Assembly: GCA_002403855.1 (NCBI GenBank)
Contig: DHIO01000026.1
Span: forward strand, 165,305 to 229,304
DNA length: 64,000 nt
Source: Acidimicrobiia bacterium UBA4744
Lineage (GTDB): Bacteria; Actinomycetota; Acidimicrobiia; Spongiisociales; UBA4744
Direction of reading: 5' to 3'
The notes under the pieces were generated by a model. It did no database searches. It was not told where the DNA came from and was given only the letters and a program-made list of their open reading frames with translations. The translations under genes were made by a program, and so were the position numbers. Positions 35,694 to 45,015 of the stretch are shown here, piece after piece (the stretch's first letter is position 1; the number at the start of each line of letters is the position of its first letter).

Positions 35694-36343
35694 TCAGAGA
35701 GTGATCGACAGCCCGTCCCCCAGAACCCCTTTCGCTGCGGCAATCAGCACACCCACCAGGACGAGGGTTCCCCACGCCAGCCGCACCGGTTCCCGCCCCG
35801 GGCTCATATCACGCGGCTCCAGCGTCGCCACGATGGTGAACGGGAGAAAGACACCGCTCCAGGGCAGCAGATCCAACGCCTCCGACCCGGTGCCGGCAAC
35901 AGCAGCCGCAGGGCCAGTATTGCGCCAACCAGCCAGGCAACAATTCCGGTTACCCCAACGAACGTCAGCCTGCCCCGTCTGGTCGAGAGGTCTTCCGGAT
36001 CACGGGCGAATGGCAAAAGGGCCGGTGTCGCCAGGAGCCCGATCCCCAACAATCCGGCCCAACCGAGAACCGTCACGACCCATTGCAGCGCGGCCCCGCC
36101 GCGTCTAGCGCCGCGAGTGCCCGCATTGCATCCGACCTTTCCCCAACCGATGCCCCGGCAAGCGGCAACAATCCCTTCCGGAAACAATGCAAGCACACCC
36201 ACAGCACCGCCATCCGCGTCATGACGCGTTCCCCCCTGGTAGATGCTCGCCAGGGCCCACCCGACCAGCAAGACGAGCACGATTCCGCCCCACCAAGCAG
36301 CATCCGAGCCTGAGGCGGCATGGTTCAACCGCCGTTCTCGCAT
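35694..36343 (-). pseudogene. multi-helix membrane protein with apparent frameshift
   Basis: Frame one (start ATG 36343) gives helices AWWGGIVLVLLVGWALASIY, LQWVVTVLGWAGLLGIGLLA and FVGVTGIVAWLVGAILALRLLLPA, then becomes an arginine-rich nonsense tail. A second frame begins at the same place and continues SEALDLLPWSGVFLPFTIVATL and LAWGTLVLVGVLIAAAKGVLG to the stop at 35694. The switch lies near 35880-35900, within a run of GC codons. Joining frames gives one protein of about 215 residues with five helices. It may be a sequencing indel, a pseudogene or, less likely, programmed. No known family recognised. Confidence 0.6.
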
Positions 36344-36350
36344 CGATCGA

Positions 36351-36356
36351 AGGCTA
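36351..36356 (-). promoter_or_regulatory. leaderless-type -10 of the frameshifted membrane gene
   Basis: On the minus strand TAGCCT ends seven bases before the ATG at 36343, without a Shine-Dalgarno. The rest of 36357-36547 shows no gene or clear signal. Confidence 0.35.
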
Positions 36357-36547
36357 CCGACCTTCGGGCAGGCCGCCGGGAATGGAAGCCGGACCCGACG
36401 TACTTCTTCCCAGAAGGCGATGTGCGGCCCAACTGCTCACCGCTACCGACCACAGGCTCCAAGCCGCGGGGAAGCGCCCTTCTTCAGGGGCGGAAGCAAG
36501 GAAGCCGAGGACACCCCATGACCATTATTTCCTGGCAGGCCGACGGT

Positions 36548-37234
36548 TCAGAAGGGTACGTCCACCGCATCGCAAAGGAACCGCATGAAGGGCACCGCCC
36601 GCTTGCAGTAGTCGGTGAAGTCCTGCATGAAGTGGTCCGAAGTGACGAGCCTCTGGGTCAAACGGGTAGAGGCAATGAAATCCTTGCGCTTCAGATCCTC
36701 GATGAGCGGGTGGTCCTCCGAATACCCCTTGGGGGGACGGATCAACGAGTCGCCGGTGACGGTGAATACGTCGGCGAAGCGCTTCCCGCGGGTCGCCTGC
36801 TTCCATGTAGCTGAGTCCTGATCGATCCGCTCGCGGATGGCGTAGGCCACCTTGGTTTCCGGTCTCCAGATCCCAACGCCCATGAAGCACTCGCCCGGTT
36901 GGATGTGCAGGTAGAAACCCGGGGCATGGACATCCTTGGCCATGGCGTGCCGGAACTGCATGCCGGTGTTCTCTTTGTAGGGAGTCTTGTCCTTGGAGAA
37001 GCGGGTATCCCGCTGGATACGGAAAAGTGATCCGCCCGTCTTGCGGGAGTCGGCCACGAAGTAGGGAGAGATGCTTTCGAGCGGCTCGGCGAAATCGTTG
37101 ATGAAGTCCAAGGCAGGTTCACGAACATAGCGTTCATAGTCCTCCTGATGTTCCTTGAACCAATCCCGATCGTTGTTGTGAGCTAGGTCGGTCAGAAAGG
37201 TGAAAAGCCTGGTCGAGAAGTATCGCTTCGTCAT
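36548..37234 (-). CDS. DUF2461 (TIGR02453) family protein
   Basis: This 228-residue cytoplasmic protein shows the full DUF2461 signature: LFTFLTDLAHNNDRDWFKEHQEDYE, then GGSLFRIQRDTRFSKDKTPYKENTGMQFRH, APGFYLHIQPGECFMGVGIW and the C-terminal RLTQRLVTSDHFMQDF. The family is widespread and its function is unknown. The start has no Shine-Dalgarno but has TAGCTT (37246-37241) six bases upstream, consistent with leaderless transcription. It stands alone between the kinase gene and the LLM cluster. Confidence 0.9.
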   Translation of the reverse strand: MTKRYFSTRLFTFLTDLAHNNDRDWFKEHQEDYERYVREPALDFINDFAEPLESISPYFVADSRKTGGSLFRIQRDTRFSKDKTPYKENTGMQFRHAMAKDVHAPGFYLHIQPGECFMGVGIWRPETKVAYAIRERIDQDSATWKQATRGKRFADVFTVTGDSLIRPPKGYSEDHPLIEDLKRKDFIASTRLTQRLVTSDHFMQDFTDYCKRAVPFMRFLCDAVDVPF

Positions 37235-37338
37235 GCGACCAAGCTAACCAATGCGGGCAATTGGTGGAACCCCCTTTGTAGTACCAACAAGAAGTACCCG
37301 ATCCTCGAACTCCCGCCCGCCTTGCCGCCTGTTGTCTG

Positions 37339-40300
37339 CTATGCCCAGGCGGCAATTCCCTCAGAGGCCAGGGCTTCTAGCTCCGGCAGGAGGTCTTCCA
37401 TCTGCTCCTGAAGGTGAACCCAGGCTCTCGCGGTAGCGTCGTAATCCCCGGTTTTTGCCTCGTCGTTCATGCGCTTGGCAGCCTCATACGGGCCGTGGGC
37501 GGCAAACAAGCCAACGGTTCCCTTGATACGATGCGACAGCTCGCGGGGAAGCTCCAGGTTGCCGACTTCGAGTTCGGAGGCAATCTGATCGTGAAGGCCC
37601 GGATATTCCTCGAGGAACAACTCTGCCATCTCCTTGAGCAGTTCGGCCATCCCTTCGACCCGCTCGAGTGCTTCGCGACGATCGATAACGGTTTCGTTCC
37701 CGGCCTCTGGTTGGGGCGGGGCGTCCCGGTCGGAACGCCTCGTCAAACCAACCAGTTGCTCTACCGTGGCAAACAATTCGTCGGCACTGAACGGTTTCGA
37801 GACGTACGCGTCCATTCCGGCATTGAGACAACGCTCGCGATCCGATTCCATGGCGTGAGCGGTCAGAGCGACGATGGGCACCTGAGCGCGGCCATCTTCC
37901 CATTGTCTGATCACCCGGGTTGCCTCCAATCCATCCATCTCGGGCATCTGCACATCCATCAGCACAGCATCGAAACTCGACTCCTGAATGGCCTCGACGG
38001 CCCGCAGGCCGTCCTCGACGGCAACCACCGAATGGCCGCGTTTCTCCAACAGCCGCACGGCCAGCATGCGATTGGTTGGGCTGTCATCGGCCAGCAGGAG
38101 TCGCAGTCTTGGGCGTCGTTCCCGCAGCCAATGCTTGGTGACGAGGATCTCAGCGTGCTCGCCCTCGGTGGTGACGAGACGCACGGCATCGAGCAGTTCT
38201 CCCTGCGAGATCGGCTTGGTGAGATAGGCGGAGACACCCGCTTCCCGGAACCGGGCGGCGTCGCCCCGTTCACCCGCCACCGGCACTGCAAGCACCGGCA
38301 CACCCTTGAAGTCGGGGTGGTTGGCGATCCGACTGGACGTCTCGAAAACGTTCTTGCGCATATCAACCACCACCGCGCGCGGAGCGAGTTGGAGCCGGGC
38401 AAGGTCATGCATGGTGTCTAGAGCCGAGTTCAAATCCGTGACTATCGACGTCGAGGCGCCCCCCTGACGAAGCATCTCACCGAGGCTCCGCTGAGCAGCA
38501 ACAGTGTCGGCGACGACCAGCACCCTGAGGTCCGACGGTTCTGTTGGATCAACAGGGCTGAGGAGGTCGGCCAGACTGGCTTCGGCCAGGCGAAGCGTGA
38601 AGTGGAATCGACTGCCCTTCCCCACCTCGCTCTCGACCCATATCTCGCCTCCCATCATCTTGACCAGATCGGAGGTGATGGCGAGGCCCAAACCGGTCCC
38701 CCCGTACTTGCGAGTTGTGGATCCGTCTGCTTGCGCGAAGGACTCGAAGACACTCTGGCGCACATCCTCCGGAATCCCTATCCCGGTATCGGAAATGACG
38801 AAATGCAGTTCGACTCCGTCGGCCGACCTCGACTCCACACCGACCGCTGCCTTCACCTGCCCGACATGGGTGAACTTGATGGCATTGCCCAAGAGGTTGA
38901 ACAGAACCTGACGAACTCTGCCCGGATCGCCTACCACCGCATCAGGGACGTCCGGATCGCAGTCGGAAGACAGCTCGAGACCCTTCTCGGCGGCTCGCAC
39001 CGCCATCGTCTGCACCGTGTCGCCGATCGTGTCGCCGAGGCTGAACGGGATCTCTTCCAGTTCCAGCTTTCCCGCCTCGATCTTCGAGAGATCGAGCAAA
39101 TCGTTGATCAGAGTCAGCAAGGCATCCACCGAGGTTTTTGTTGTGCCCAGGTACTCGCGCTGTTCGGCCGTCAGTTCTGTTCCAAGGGTCAGCTCGGTCA
39201 TTCCCAGGATGGCATTCATGGGGGTGCGGATCTCATGGGAAATGTTGGCCAGGAACTGGGCCTTGCTGGAGGCTGCCAGCTCGGCAGCATCCCGGGCTTG
39301 CTGCAACTCGATTTCCGCCTCCTTGCGAGCCGTGATATCGCGAGAGTTGACAACCCACGCCTCCACTTCGGGGTCGTGCAGCATGTTGACGGCGGACGCT
39401 TCCATCAACCTCCACGTCCCGTCGGCGTGCAGCATCCGATGCTCGACCGGGCGGCTCGACTCCCCGGGAAGCGTCTCCTCGCCGGCCGCCTGGAAGGCGG
39501 CCCGGTCTTCAGGATGAATCAGGTCATAGACGTCGGCGGCCACGAGGTCCGGCGAGTGGTAGCCGAGGAGAGCCTCGACAGATGCACTGACAAACCGCAA
39601 CGTCCCTTCGTCGGACACTGTGTAGAGGAGGTCGGCCACATTCTCGGCCACCAGACGGAGCCGCCGTTCGGTGCGGTGCAGCGCCCGCTCGGCCTCCTCG
39701 CGGCGATGCTCCAAACGATACGCGGCGATCAGGTTGGCACATGATGCGAGAAACGGTTCGATGGCCTCAACGAGCCTCTCGTCGTAGCCTCCGGGTCGAT
39801 TGGCAATGCCCACGGTGCCGACCAACTCGGTCCCGTGCCACAGCGGGACACCCAAAAAGGCGTTCATCGACGGATGCGATTCCGGCCGTCCGCCGCTGCG
39901 CGGGTCCTGATCCGGGTTGTTGGAGATCACCATCTTGCCGCTGGTGACGACGGATCCGAAAAGGGTGTCGAGGTTGTCGAATCGCAGCCCAACTGTCGCG
40001 TGCCGTTCGTACATTCGGGAAGACTCGTCGTCCCACGCAACATCGGACAAGGCACGGGTCTGCAGATACTGGGTGTCACCCTCCTTGAGAACCTCGGCCA
40101 CGAAGCCGTATTCGCTGCCCGTGAGATCGAGCAAGTCTTCCAGCACACGCCCGAAGAGCGCCCGGGGCTCGACATCGGCAATGAAGGCCGACTGGAGGCC
40201 GGCGATGCTGTTGAGGAGAGCGTTCTTTCCGGCCAGCTCGCGTTGGATCGTCGCGAGATCCGTAACGTCGCTGATGGAAACCAGCACGCGACTGAAGTCC

Positions 40301-41274
40301 GGACCCCAACGGCCGAGCGGGACCGACCAATGCAACACGCAGTCGATGGGGCGCCCCTGAGTGGTCCGTCCGGTGAAGTCGACAACCAGCCGGTCCTTGC
40401 CCTCCCAGATGGCTACCAGTTGATCGACGAAGGCACCCAGGGTTTCCTGGTCGGCCGTGCGCGGGTCGATCGGGCCAAGCAGTTGATCTCGGCTCTCGGC
40501 CTCGATCAATGCAACCGCCGCATCGTTCACGTCGGTGACGCGGATCAACCGAAATACTTCTTCGACTTCTTCGGGGTGCTGGGCCAGGTAGTTCCGTAGG
40601 TCGGTCACCCCCTCACGGCGCAAACGATCGAGCCTCTTGGCCACCTTGCTGTAGTCCTCTTCCCAGATCGAAGTTGGGGCTCGGTCGAAGAGGTTGCGAT
40701 ATCCCTTCTCAGATCCGCTGACGACCCGCCACAGGACGTGCAGGGCTCCGCTCAGCACGAGGAAGACGGCCAGCTGGATGGCCATTCCGAACAAGCCCTT
40801 CTGATCAAACTGCTCGAACACCCCGACGCCCTGGTCCGCGGCCCACACCAGCTGGCCCGCCCACACGAACGAGAGGAAACCCAGGTACTTCCAGAAATGT
40901 CGGCGCTCAAGGAACAGGCCACCAAAAGCACCCAGCGCCGCCACGGCTACCATCATGGCCGCCCGGTTGTCGCTCGATTGCACCGGCAGCTGGGCGGCGG
41001 CGACCACCACCACGACCAGCACCACCGGCAGGGCCCGAGGGCGATCGAGGCGGAGCTGCAGGTAGGCCATCAACGCGCCCGCCAGTGCCAGACCGGCGAG
41101 CAGACCCAGGGAGGCGTCGTACGTGAAGAGCGCCACACAGGCGAGTATCGGAAACGCGGTCGAACCCAAGCGCAGCAGACCCCGGATGAAGTCCCTCTCT
41201 ATTGCCTGCAAGGCGCGATCAACCGATTCCCGGCGGGGAAGGCTTCCGACAGAACGCAACCAACGGGGTGGCAT
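37339..41274 (-). CDS. large hybrid histidine kinase (membrane, PAS, GAF, PAS, REC, REC, HPt)
   Basis: This 1311-residue kinase has six or seven helices (about 35-195), a SIWEEDY-type PAS domain (about 205-330), a GAF domain (about 350-510), a classical PAS domain (about 530-650, VSDEGTLRFVSASVEALLGYHSPD), HisKA (His in NISHEIRTPMNAILGM), HATPase (FNLLGNAIKFTHVG, GTGLGLAITSDLV), a degenerate receiver (about 925-1045), a canonical receiver (Asp in AVLMDVQMPEMDG, Lys in VSKPF) and a C-terminal HPt (His in LSHRIKGTVGLFAA). The receiver linker LVTKHWLRERR is shared with the kinase at 18746. ATG 41274 chosen; the ORF extends upstream. The final phosphate acceptor is unknown. Confidence 0.88.
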   Translation of the reverse strand: MPPRWLRSVGSLPRRESVDRALQAIERDFIRGLLRLGSTAFPILACVALFTYDASLGLLAGLALAGALMAYLQLRLDRPRALPVVLVVVVVAAAQLPVQSSDNRAAMMVAVAALGAFGGLFLERRHFWKYLGFLSFVWAGQLVWAADQGVGVFEQFDQKGLFGMAIQLAVFLVLSGALHVLWRVVSGSEKGYRNLFDRAPTSIWEEDYSKVAKRLDRLRREGVTDLRNYLAQHPEEVEEVFRLIRVTDVNDAAVALIEAESRDQLLGPIDPRTADQETLGAFVDQLVAIWEGKDRLVVDFTGRTTQGRPIDCVLHWSVPLGRWGPDFSRVLVSISDVTDLATIQRELAGKNALLNSIAGLQSAFIADVEPRALFGRVLEDLLDLTGSEYGFVAEVLKEGDTQYLQTRALSDVAWDDESSRMYERHATVGLRFDNLDTLFGSVVTSGKMVISNNPDQDPRSGGRPESHPSMNAFLGVPLWHGTELVGTVGIANRPGGYDERLVEAIEPFLASCANLIAAYRLEHRREEAERALHRTERRLRLVAENVADLLYTVSDEGTLRFVSASVEALLGYHSPDLVAADVYDLIHPEDRAAFQAAGEETLPGESSRPVEHRMLHADGTWRLMEASAVNMLHDPEVEAWVVNSRDITARKEAEIELQQARDAAELAASSKAQFLANISHEIRTPMNAILGMTELTLGTELTAEQREYLGTTKTSVDALLTLINDLLDLSKIEAGKLELEEIPFSLGDTIGDTVQTMAVRAAEKGLELSSDCDPDVPDAVVGDPGRVRQVLFNLLGNAIKFTHVGQVKAAVGVESRSADGVELHFVISDTGIGIPEDVRQSVFESFAQADGSTTRKYGGTGLGLAITSDLVKMMGGEIWVESEVGKGSRFHFTLRLAEASLADLLSPVDPTEPSDLRVLVVADTVAAQRSLGEMLRQGGASTSIVTDLNSALDTMHDLARLQLAPRAVVVDMRKNVFETSSRIANHPDFKGVPVLAVPVAGERGDAARFREAGVSAYLTKPISQGELLDAVRLVTTEGEHAEILVTKHWLRERRPRLRLLLADDSPTNRMLAVRLLEKRGHSVVAVEDGLRAVEAIQESSFDAVLMDVQMPEMDGLEATRVIRQWEDGRAQVPIVALTAHAMESDRERCLNAGMDAYVSKPFSADELFATVEQLVGLTRRSDRDAPPQPEAGNETVIDRREALERVEGMAELLKEMAELFLEEYPGLHDQIASELEVGNLELPRELSHRIKGTVGLFAAHGPYEAAKRMNDEAKTGDYDATARAWVHLQEQMEDLLPELEALASEGIAAWA

Positions 41275-41383
41275 ACGTCGTAGAAATCGGCAGGCCCGGG
41301 CTCCCCCTTGAGGCAGTCGTGCTGGAGAGGATGACCGACCGGAGGGAGCCGACAGGTTGGGAAGAGCGGTGCGTTTACCCCGG

Positions 41384-41914
41384 CTAGGTCGATCCGGGCG
41401 CCGACATCGAGCGGGCGGCAAAGGCAACGATCCAAACGGCGGCCAAACCGACGAAGATTCGCTGGGGCACACCCTGCACTGCGGGCGGTGTGAAGAGGAA
41501 GGCGATGCCGACCCCCGTCATCGCGGTCCCCACGACCAGCGTGATGGCCCGGAGCGACCGCAGTGCTTGGTCGACGGGCGCAGCAACAACCACAGCCAGC
41601 ATCGCCAGAACCAGCGCGCCGAACGCAATACCGGACAGCACGTCGTGAACGGCACCTTCGACCGTGAAGAATCCTCCGGGGCGGAGGTCGTCCCGGAACA
41701 CTGCTACTCCGGCCATCAGCGCCGCATGGGTGGCGACCGCGCTCCACAACACCCGGCTTCGGCTGCCGGAGCCCAACCGACGGTGTAGGCCGGCGGCGAA
41801 ACAACCCATGAGCGCGGCATAGGCCACCAATCCCCCGGTCCACAACCAGCGGTCGGCTATTCCCCGGGCGCTCAGCTTGCTGACGGTGTCGGCAACGTGG
41901 TCGTACCCGGGCAT
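41384..41914 (-). CDS. DUF998-like membrane protein (start uncertain)
   Basis: From ATG 41914 the 176 residues contain PGYDHVADTVSKLSARG, the family loop after the first helix of DUF998 proteins, then five helices. Upstream in frame, without any stop, lies a plausible first helix (RGLVACGVAAPVVALTAFAVSA), back to a stop near 42055. That stretch has no ATG, GTG or TTG in this frame. The true N-terminus may therefore use a rare start or the codon was lost. It follows the CDP-alcohol transferase gene on the same strand, so the pair may be an operon. Function unknown. Confidence 0.65.
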   Translation of the reverse strand: MPGYDHVADTVSKLSARGIADRWLWTGGLVAYAALMGCFAAGLHRRLGSGSRSRVLWSAVATHAALMAGVAVFRDDLRPGGFFTVEGAVHDVLSGIAFGALVLAMLAVVVAAPVDQALRSLRAITLVVGTAMTGVGIAFLFTPPAVQGVPQRIFVGLAAVWIVAFAARSMSAPGST

Positions 41915-41996
41915 CCGGGCTGCCGATACGGCGAACGCGGTGAGAGCTACTACCGGCGCGGCGACACCGCAGGCGACCAGGCCGCGGGTGGTCGCG

Positions 41997-42560
41997 TCAA
42001 GCTCCCGGTCCTTGGGAGCCGAACGTGTCGGTTGATGGGCCTTCGTAGCGTTCTCCTTTCACGACTGCGATGACGCCGTGGAAGAACATGGGCAACACCT
42101 TGCCGAAGAATTTCTTGTATTCGAGGAGCATCAGAACGGCCAACGTCCCGAGCGGGACTGCCAGCGTGGCGTCCTCGGAGATGAAGATGAGCCACAGAGC
42201 GGCTCCATAGGCGATGCCCTGCAAAGCCTGGGATACGGCCGGGTTCTTGGTGAGCAGGTAGACCGCCCCCAGAACAACAGTCCCGGCGACAACCAACCAC
42301 AGCGGAGCCCGGTCGCTGAGGCCAAAACCGGCGAGCACGCTGGCACCCACAAACGTGTCGATCACCATGTCGGTCTCACCGAACAGGGTACGCCGGCCGG
42401 ATGACCGGGCGAGGCGGCCGTCGAAGACATCGGTGGCCCAGGCCACAGTCAAGAGGATCGAGAAAAGGTCTATGCGATCAACAACCAGAGCACCCGCCGC
42501 CGCCACCCCCAGTACGATGCGACTCCCGGTCAGGAGATCGGCGAGAACTGCCCGGAACAT
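41997..42560 (-). CDS. CDP-alcohol phosphatidyltransferase family protein
   Basis: This 187-residue membrane enzyme belongs to the family that transfers phosphatidyl groups from CDP-diacylglycerol to an alcohol. The signature DxxDGxxARx8G is present as DVFDGRLARSSGRRTLFG, followed by ETDMVIDTF; the last Asp pair is one residue closer than the usual GxxxDxxxD. Five or six helices follow. ATG 42560 (MFRAVLADLLTGSRIVLG) is the natural start. The alcohol acceptor (glycerol-phosphate, inositol phosphate or other) is not determined. Followed by the DUF998-like gene. Confidence 0.85.
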   Translation of the reverse strand: MFRAVLADLLTGSRIVLGVAAAGALVVDRIDLFSILLTVAWATDVFDGRLARSSGRRTLFGETDMVIDTFVGASVLAGFGLSDRAPLWLVVAGTVVLGAVYLLTKNPAVSQALQGIAYGAALWLIFISEDATLAVPLGTLAVLMLLEYKKFFGKVLPMFFHGVIAVVKGERYEGPSTDTFGSQGPGA

Positions 42561-42665
42561 GCTGCAAGCATGACACACGAACACTCCCGCACCGGACCAT
42601 CCGGGAGATCTCCTCCGCCAGGTGAACGAGAAGCCCGACCAGATTGTCTCGCTGGGAAGGGCTCG

Positions 42666-42990
42666 ATGTTTCGCCACGCTGAGGCCCGCCCGTCGCGATC
42701 GCTCTTTGCCCCGATCGTTCTCGCACTGACGATGACCGGGTGCGGCGGCGAAGGCGGGGTGTGGAAAGCAGCGAGTACGTCGATCCGCTCGAGATCGCTC
42801 AACTGGCGGCGAGAGCCTCAGGAGCTAGGGACGGTTCTCGCAGAGCGGGGGCATTGTGGTTTGCCGGCGGGCTCCTCCGCCTTCGGGAGGAAGGCCACTC
42901 GGCCGAGACGTACGTCGACATCGCCGGTCCTGGAGGCCGGGGACGGAATCCGGGCCAGGGAACTCCGGGGCCCGACGCCGGCCGCGACGA
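42666..42990 (+). pseudogene. possible decayed lipoprotein gene
   Basis: ATG 42666 has GGAAGG five bases upstream and opens with a lipoprotein-like leader (SLFAPIVLALTMTGCGGEGG) ending in a lipobox-like TGC. That frame then becomes nonsense, while frame +2 continues from about 42759 with protein-like sequence (ESSEYVDPLEIAQLAARASG, GALWFAGGLLRLREEGHSAE, TYVDIAG) but finds no stop before the convergent MFS gene. A one-base loss in the GGGG run near 42757 would explain the break. The right end is arbitrary. The remaining region 42561-42665 shows no clear promoter. Confidence 0.3.
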
Positions 42991-42996
42991 CTGGCT

Positions 42997-44241
42997 TCAC
43001 GCCGTGCCGGGACGGATGTCCAGTCGACGCCACACCGCCAGGATCCCTACGGCCACTGCCACGCCGGCGCCGCCCATTACCATGCGAACCGGCTCGGTAG
43101 AACCAAGGCGTACGAGCAGGTCGGCAACGCCCCCGGCAACCACTGCGCCGATGCCCAAGGCCACCCGAACTGCTATGTGGAATGCGGTGAACGCCAGCGT
43201 CCGCTGCTGTTCGGGAAGGGCAATCTGCAGCCCGCTGACCGCCGAGACGATCGCCGCTACCGCGGCAGCTCCAAACCCTACCGCTCCGAGCAGTGTGGCC
43301 GAAACGGTCGGCGACATCCCCATCAGGGACAGGATGATGCCCAGTGACAGCACGGCAATACGGACATCCCGGAACGGGTTGTCGGACGCCACCACCTGGA
43401 CCAATCCCAGACCGATGAGGGCTCCGGCCCCGAAGAGGATGATCAAGAGGGCAAACTCGGTGTCGCCCGCGCCGAGGGTGTCCTGGACGAACACGATGCC
43501 TACGGAAAACACTGTTCCCAAACCCGCAGCCACCGAGGCGACCGGGATCAGCGCCGACCGGACGAGGGGGATGGAGAGGGCATCCCGAAAGCGAACCTCG
43601 CCGTCGGCTACTCCGACCCGTGCCCCGGCAGATCGAATCGGCCGCACCAGGTAGAACGATCCGAGGAATGTGAGGGCATCGACGAAGAACACCGGACCCA
43701 AACGGCCTCCCGGAAGAGAGACCGAGAGTCCTGCGGTCAAGGCTGCGAATGCTGCAAACAATCCGGCGCCGACCGGCAAACCGCCGTATTGGGCTCCGAG
43801 GACCAGGCCGTTGGCCAGGCGCAAATCACGTCTTTCGACCAGGTCCGGGACCATGGCGTCGCGAGCGGGCAAGTAGATCAGAGTGGCCGATTCGAGGACG
43901 AACACCCAGACGAGTACCCAACCGACGTTGCGCACGAGCGGGATGGCCACGACTACCCCAACTCGAACGAGATCCATGGCCAACATCGTCTTCTTGCGAT
44001 CCCAGCGTCGGGCTGCCTGAGCGGCGAGCGGGCCGGCGATCGCCCCGGGACCCAACCGGATCGCCAGCATGCCTCCGACTGCGATCGCCGAACCGGATAT
44101 GTCGAAGATCAGGGCCATCAGTGCAATCGTGGCCATCCAGTCGCCGATTCCCGAGATCGCCTGGGAGCCCAAGAGCCGCCGGTAGTCGGACGATCCCAGG
44201 AGTCTGCCGACCGGGCGGCGTTCAGACGCAGTATCGCTCAT
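42997..44241 (-). CDS. MFS transporter (enterobactin-exporter-like)
   Basis: This 414-residue protein has 12 predicted helices and the MFS loop after helix 2 as MLAIRLGPGAIAGPLAAQAARRWDRKKTMLAMDL. The pattern resembles MFS_3/EntS-type exporters of small molecules. It contains YLPARDAMVPDLVERRDLRLANGL, the usual central segment of this subfamily. Substrate unknown. The start has both TAGGTT eight bases upstream and a GGAG. It is followed by the degenerate lipoprotein region on the opposite strand. Confidence 0.87.
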   Translation of the reverse strand: MSDTASERRPVGRLLGSSDYRRLLGSQAISGIGDWMATIALMALIFDISGSAIAVGGMLAIRLGPGAIAGPLAAQAARRWDRKKTMLAMDLVRVGVVVAIPLVRNVGWVLVWVFVLESATLIYLPARDAMVPDLVERRDLRLANGLVLGAQYGGLPVGAGLFAAFAALTAGLSVSLPGGRLGPVFFVDALTFLGSFYLVRPIRSAGARVGVADGEVRFRDALSIPLVRSALIPVASVAAGLGTVFSVGIVFVQDTLGAGDTEFALLIILFGAGALIGLGLVQVVASDNPFRDVRIAVLSLGIILSLMGMSPTVSATLLGAVGFGAAAVAAIVSAVSGLQIALPEQQRTLAFTAFHIAVRVALGIGAVVAGGVADLLVRLGSTEPVRMVMGGAGVAVAVGILAVWRRLDIRPGTA

Positions 44242-44370
44242 CGGTCTCCAACCTAGAGGCTTGCGAGCGTAGCGCTGTGTCTCTCGGCTCCAGGATCAGG
44301 TTGCCGGGTCTGGTCGGCGGCCTTCGGCGGACCCGAGTGGAAGTGAGATCCCGAGCGGCAGAGTTCTGGC

Positions 44371-45015
44371 TTACTCCGAGCCTGGAGTGATGACGAGGGT
44401 CTCCAGTCTCGTTCCCAGGAGGACTGCTACTTCGAAGAAGTCGGCGAGATCAAAACTCCCCTTCAGCGCGACATCGACGGGGGTGCGCCGGTGGGATGAG
44501 CAAACCGGGTGGTACGACCCGGAACCGTACTTGATTCGTACCGGTGGCTCGAAACACCGGGTTGGAGAATAGAGGTCATCCCCTCCGGAACACTCGACCT
44601 TCAGCCCCAGCGGGCCATCGATGGTGGCCTCTCGGCCCCGGTATCCGGCCTCGGTTGCGAACATAGGCCCGCCCACAACAACCCGGCCGTCCATCCAGAC
44701 TCCGGGGCCCATCGGGCGAGCCAGCTCGGGCGTTCGATAGGCATAGATCCCGCATCGACAATCCTCCGCAGGCGGTACGTGCCCCCGCTGCTCTTCCTCG
44801 CCTTCCGCCAACCGATAGGCCCACGTGAGGGACGGATTGCACTCGGCTCGGAGCGTACGCGAAAGCCACACCTGGTCCTCGTGGGCGCTCCACAAGAGGG
44901 GCTCACCCGACCCGCCGGGACGGAGCCGCCACCGACGCCACGCCACCACCCGACTGGGTGAGAGCAGAGCACTCTCGGAGCCGATCCACGGATCGTCGCG
45001 CAGCAACTGACTCAT
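44371..45015 (-). CDS. hypothetical protein with CxCGIYA motif
   Basis: This 214-residue protein has two parts: a tryptophan-rich N-terminus (VVAWRRWRLRPGGSGEPLLWSAH) and a central segment with HVPPAEDCRCGIYAYRTPELA and VWMDGRVVVGGPMFATEAGYRGREATIDGPLGL. The CxCGIYA plus GxVxxGGP.GYRGREA arrangement recurs in many actinobacterial hypothetical proteins, but I know no function for it. No signal or membrane helix. ATG 45015 (MSQLLRDDPWIG) chosen. Divergent from a small gene at 45224; the 208 bases between hold only two AATGGT repeats spaced 10 bases apart at 45182 and 45192. Confidence 0.65.
   Translation of the reverse strand: MSQLLRDDPWIGSESALLSPSRVVAWRRWRLRPGGSGEPLLWSAHEDQVWLSRTLRAECNPSLTWAYRLAEGEEEQRGHVPPAEDCRCGIYAYRTPELARPMGPGVWMDGRVVVGGPMFATEAGYRGREATIDGPLGLKVECSGGDDLYSPTRCFEPPVRIKYGSGSYHPVCSSHRRTPVDVALKGSFDLADFFEVAVLLGTRLETLVITPGSE

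Noticed and set aside
34914..36224. 436-codon ORF on the plus strand opposite the LLM oxidoreductase
   Set aside because: Low-complexity Pro/Arg/His composition typical of an antisense frame of a real gene.
42997..43654. Continuation of the possible lipoprotein frame across the MFS gene
   Set aside because: Beyond 42996 the frame is the complement of conserved MFS helices; only the part before it may be genuine.
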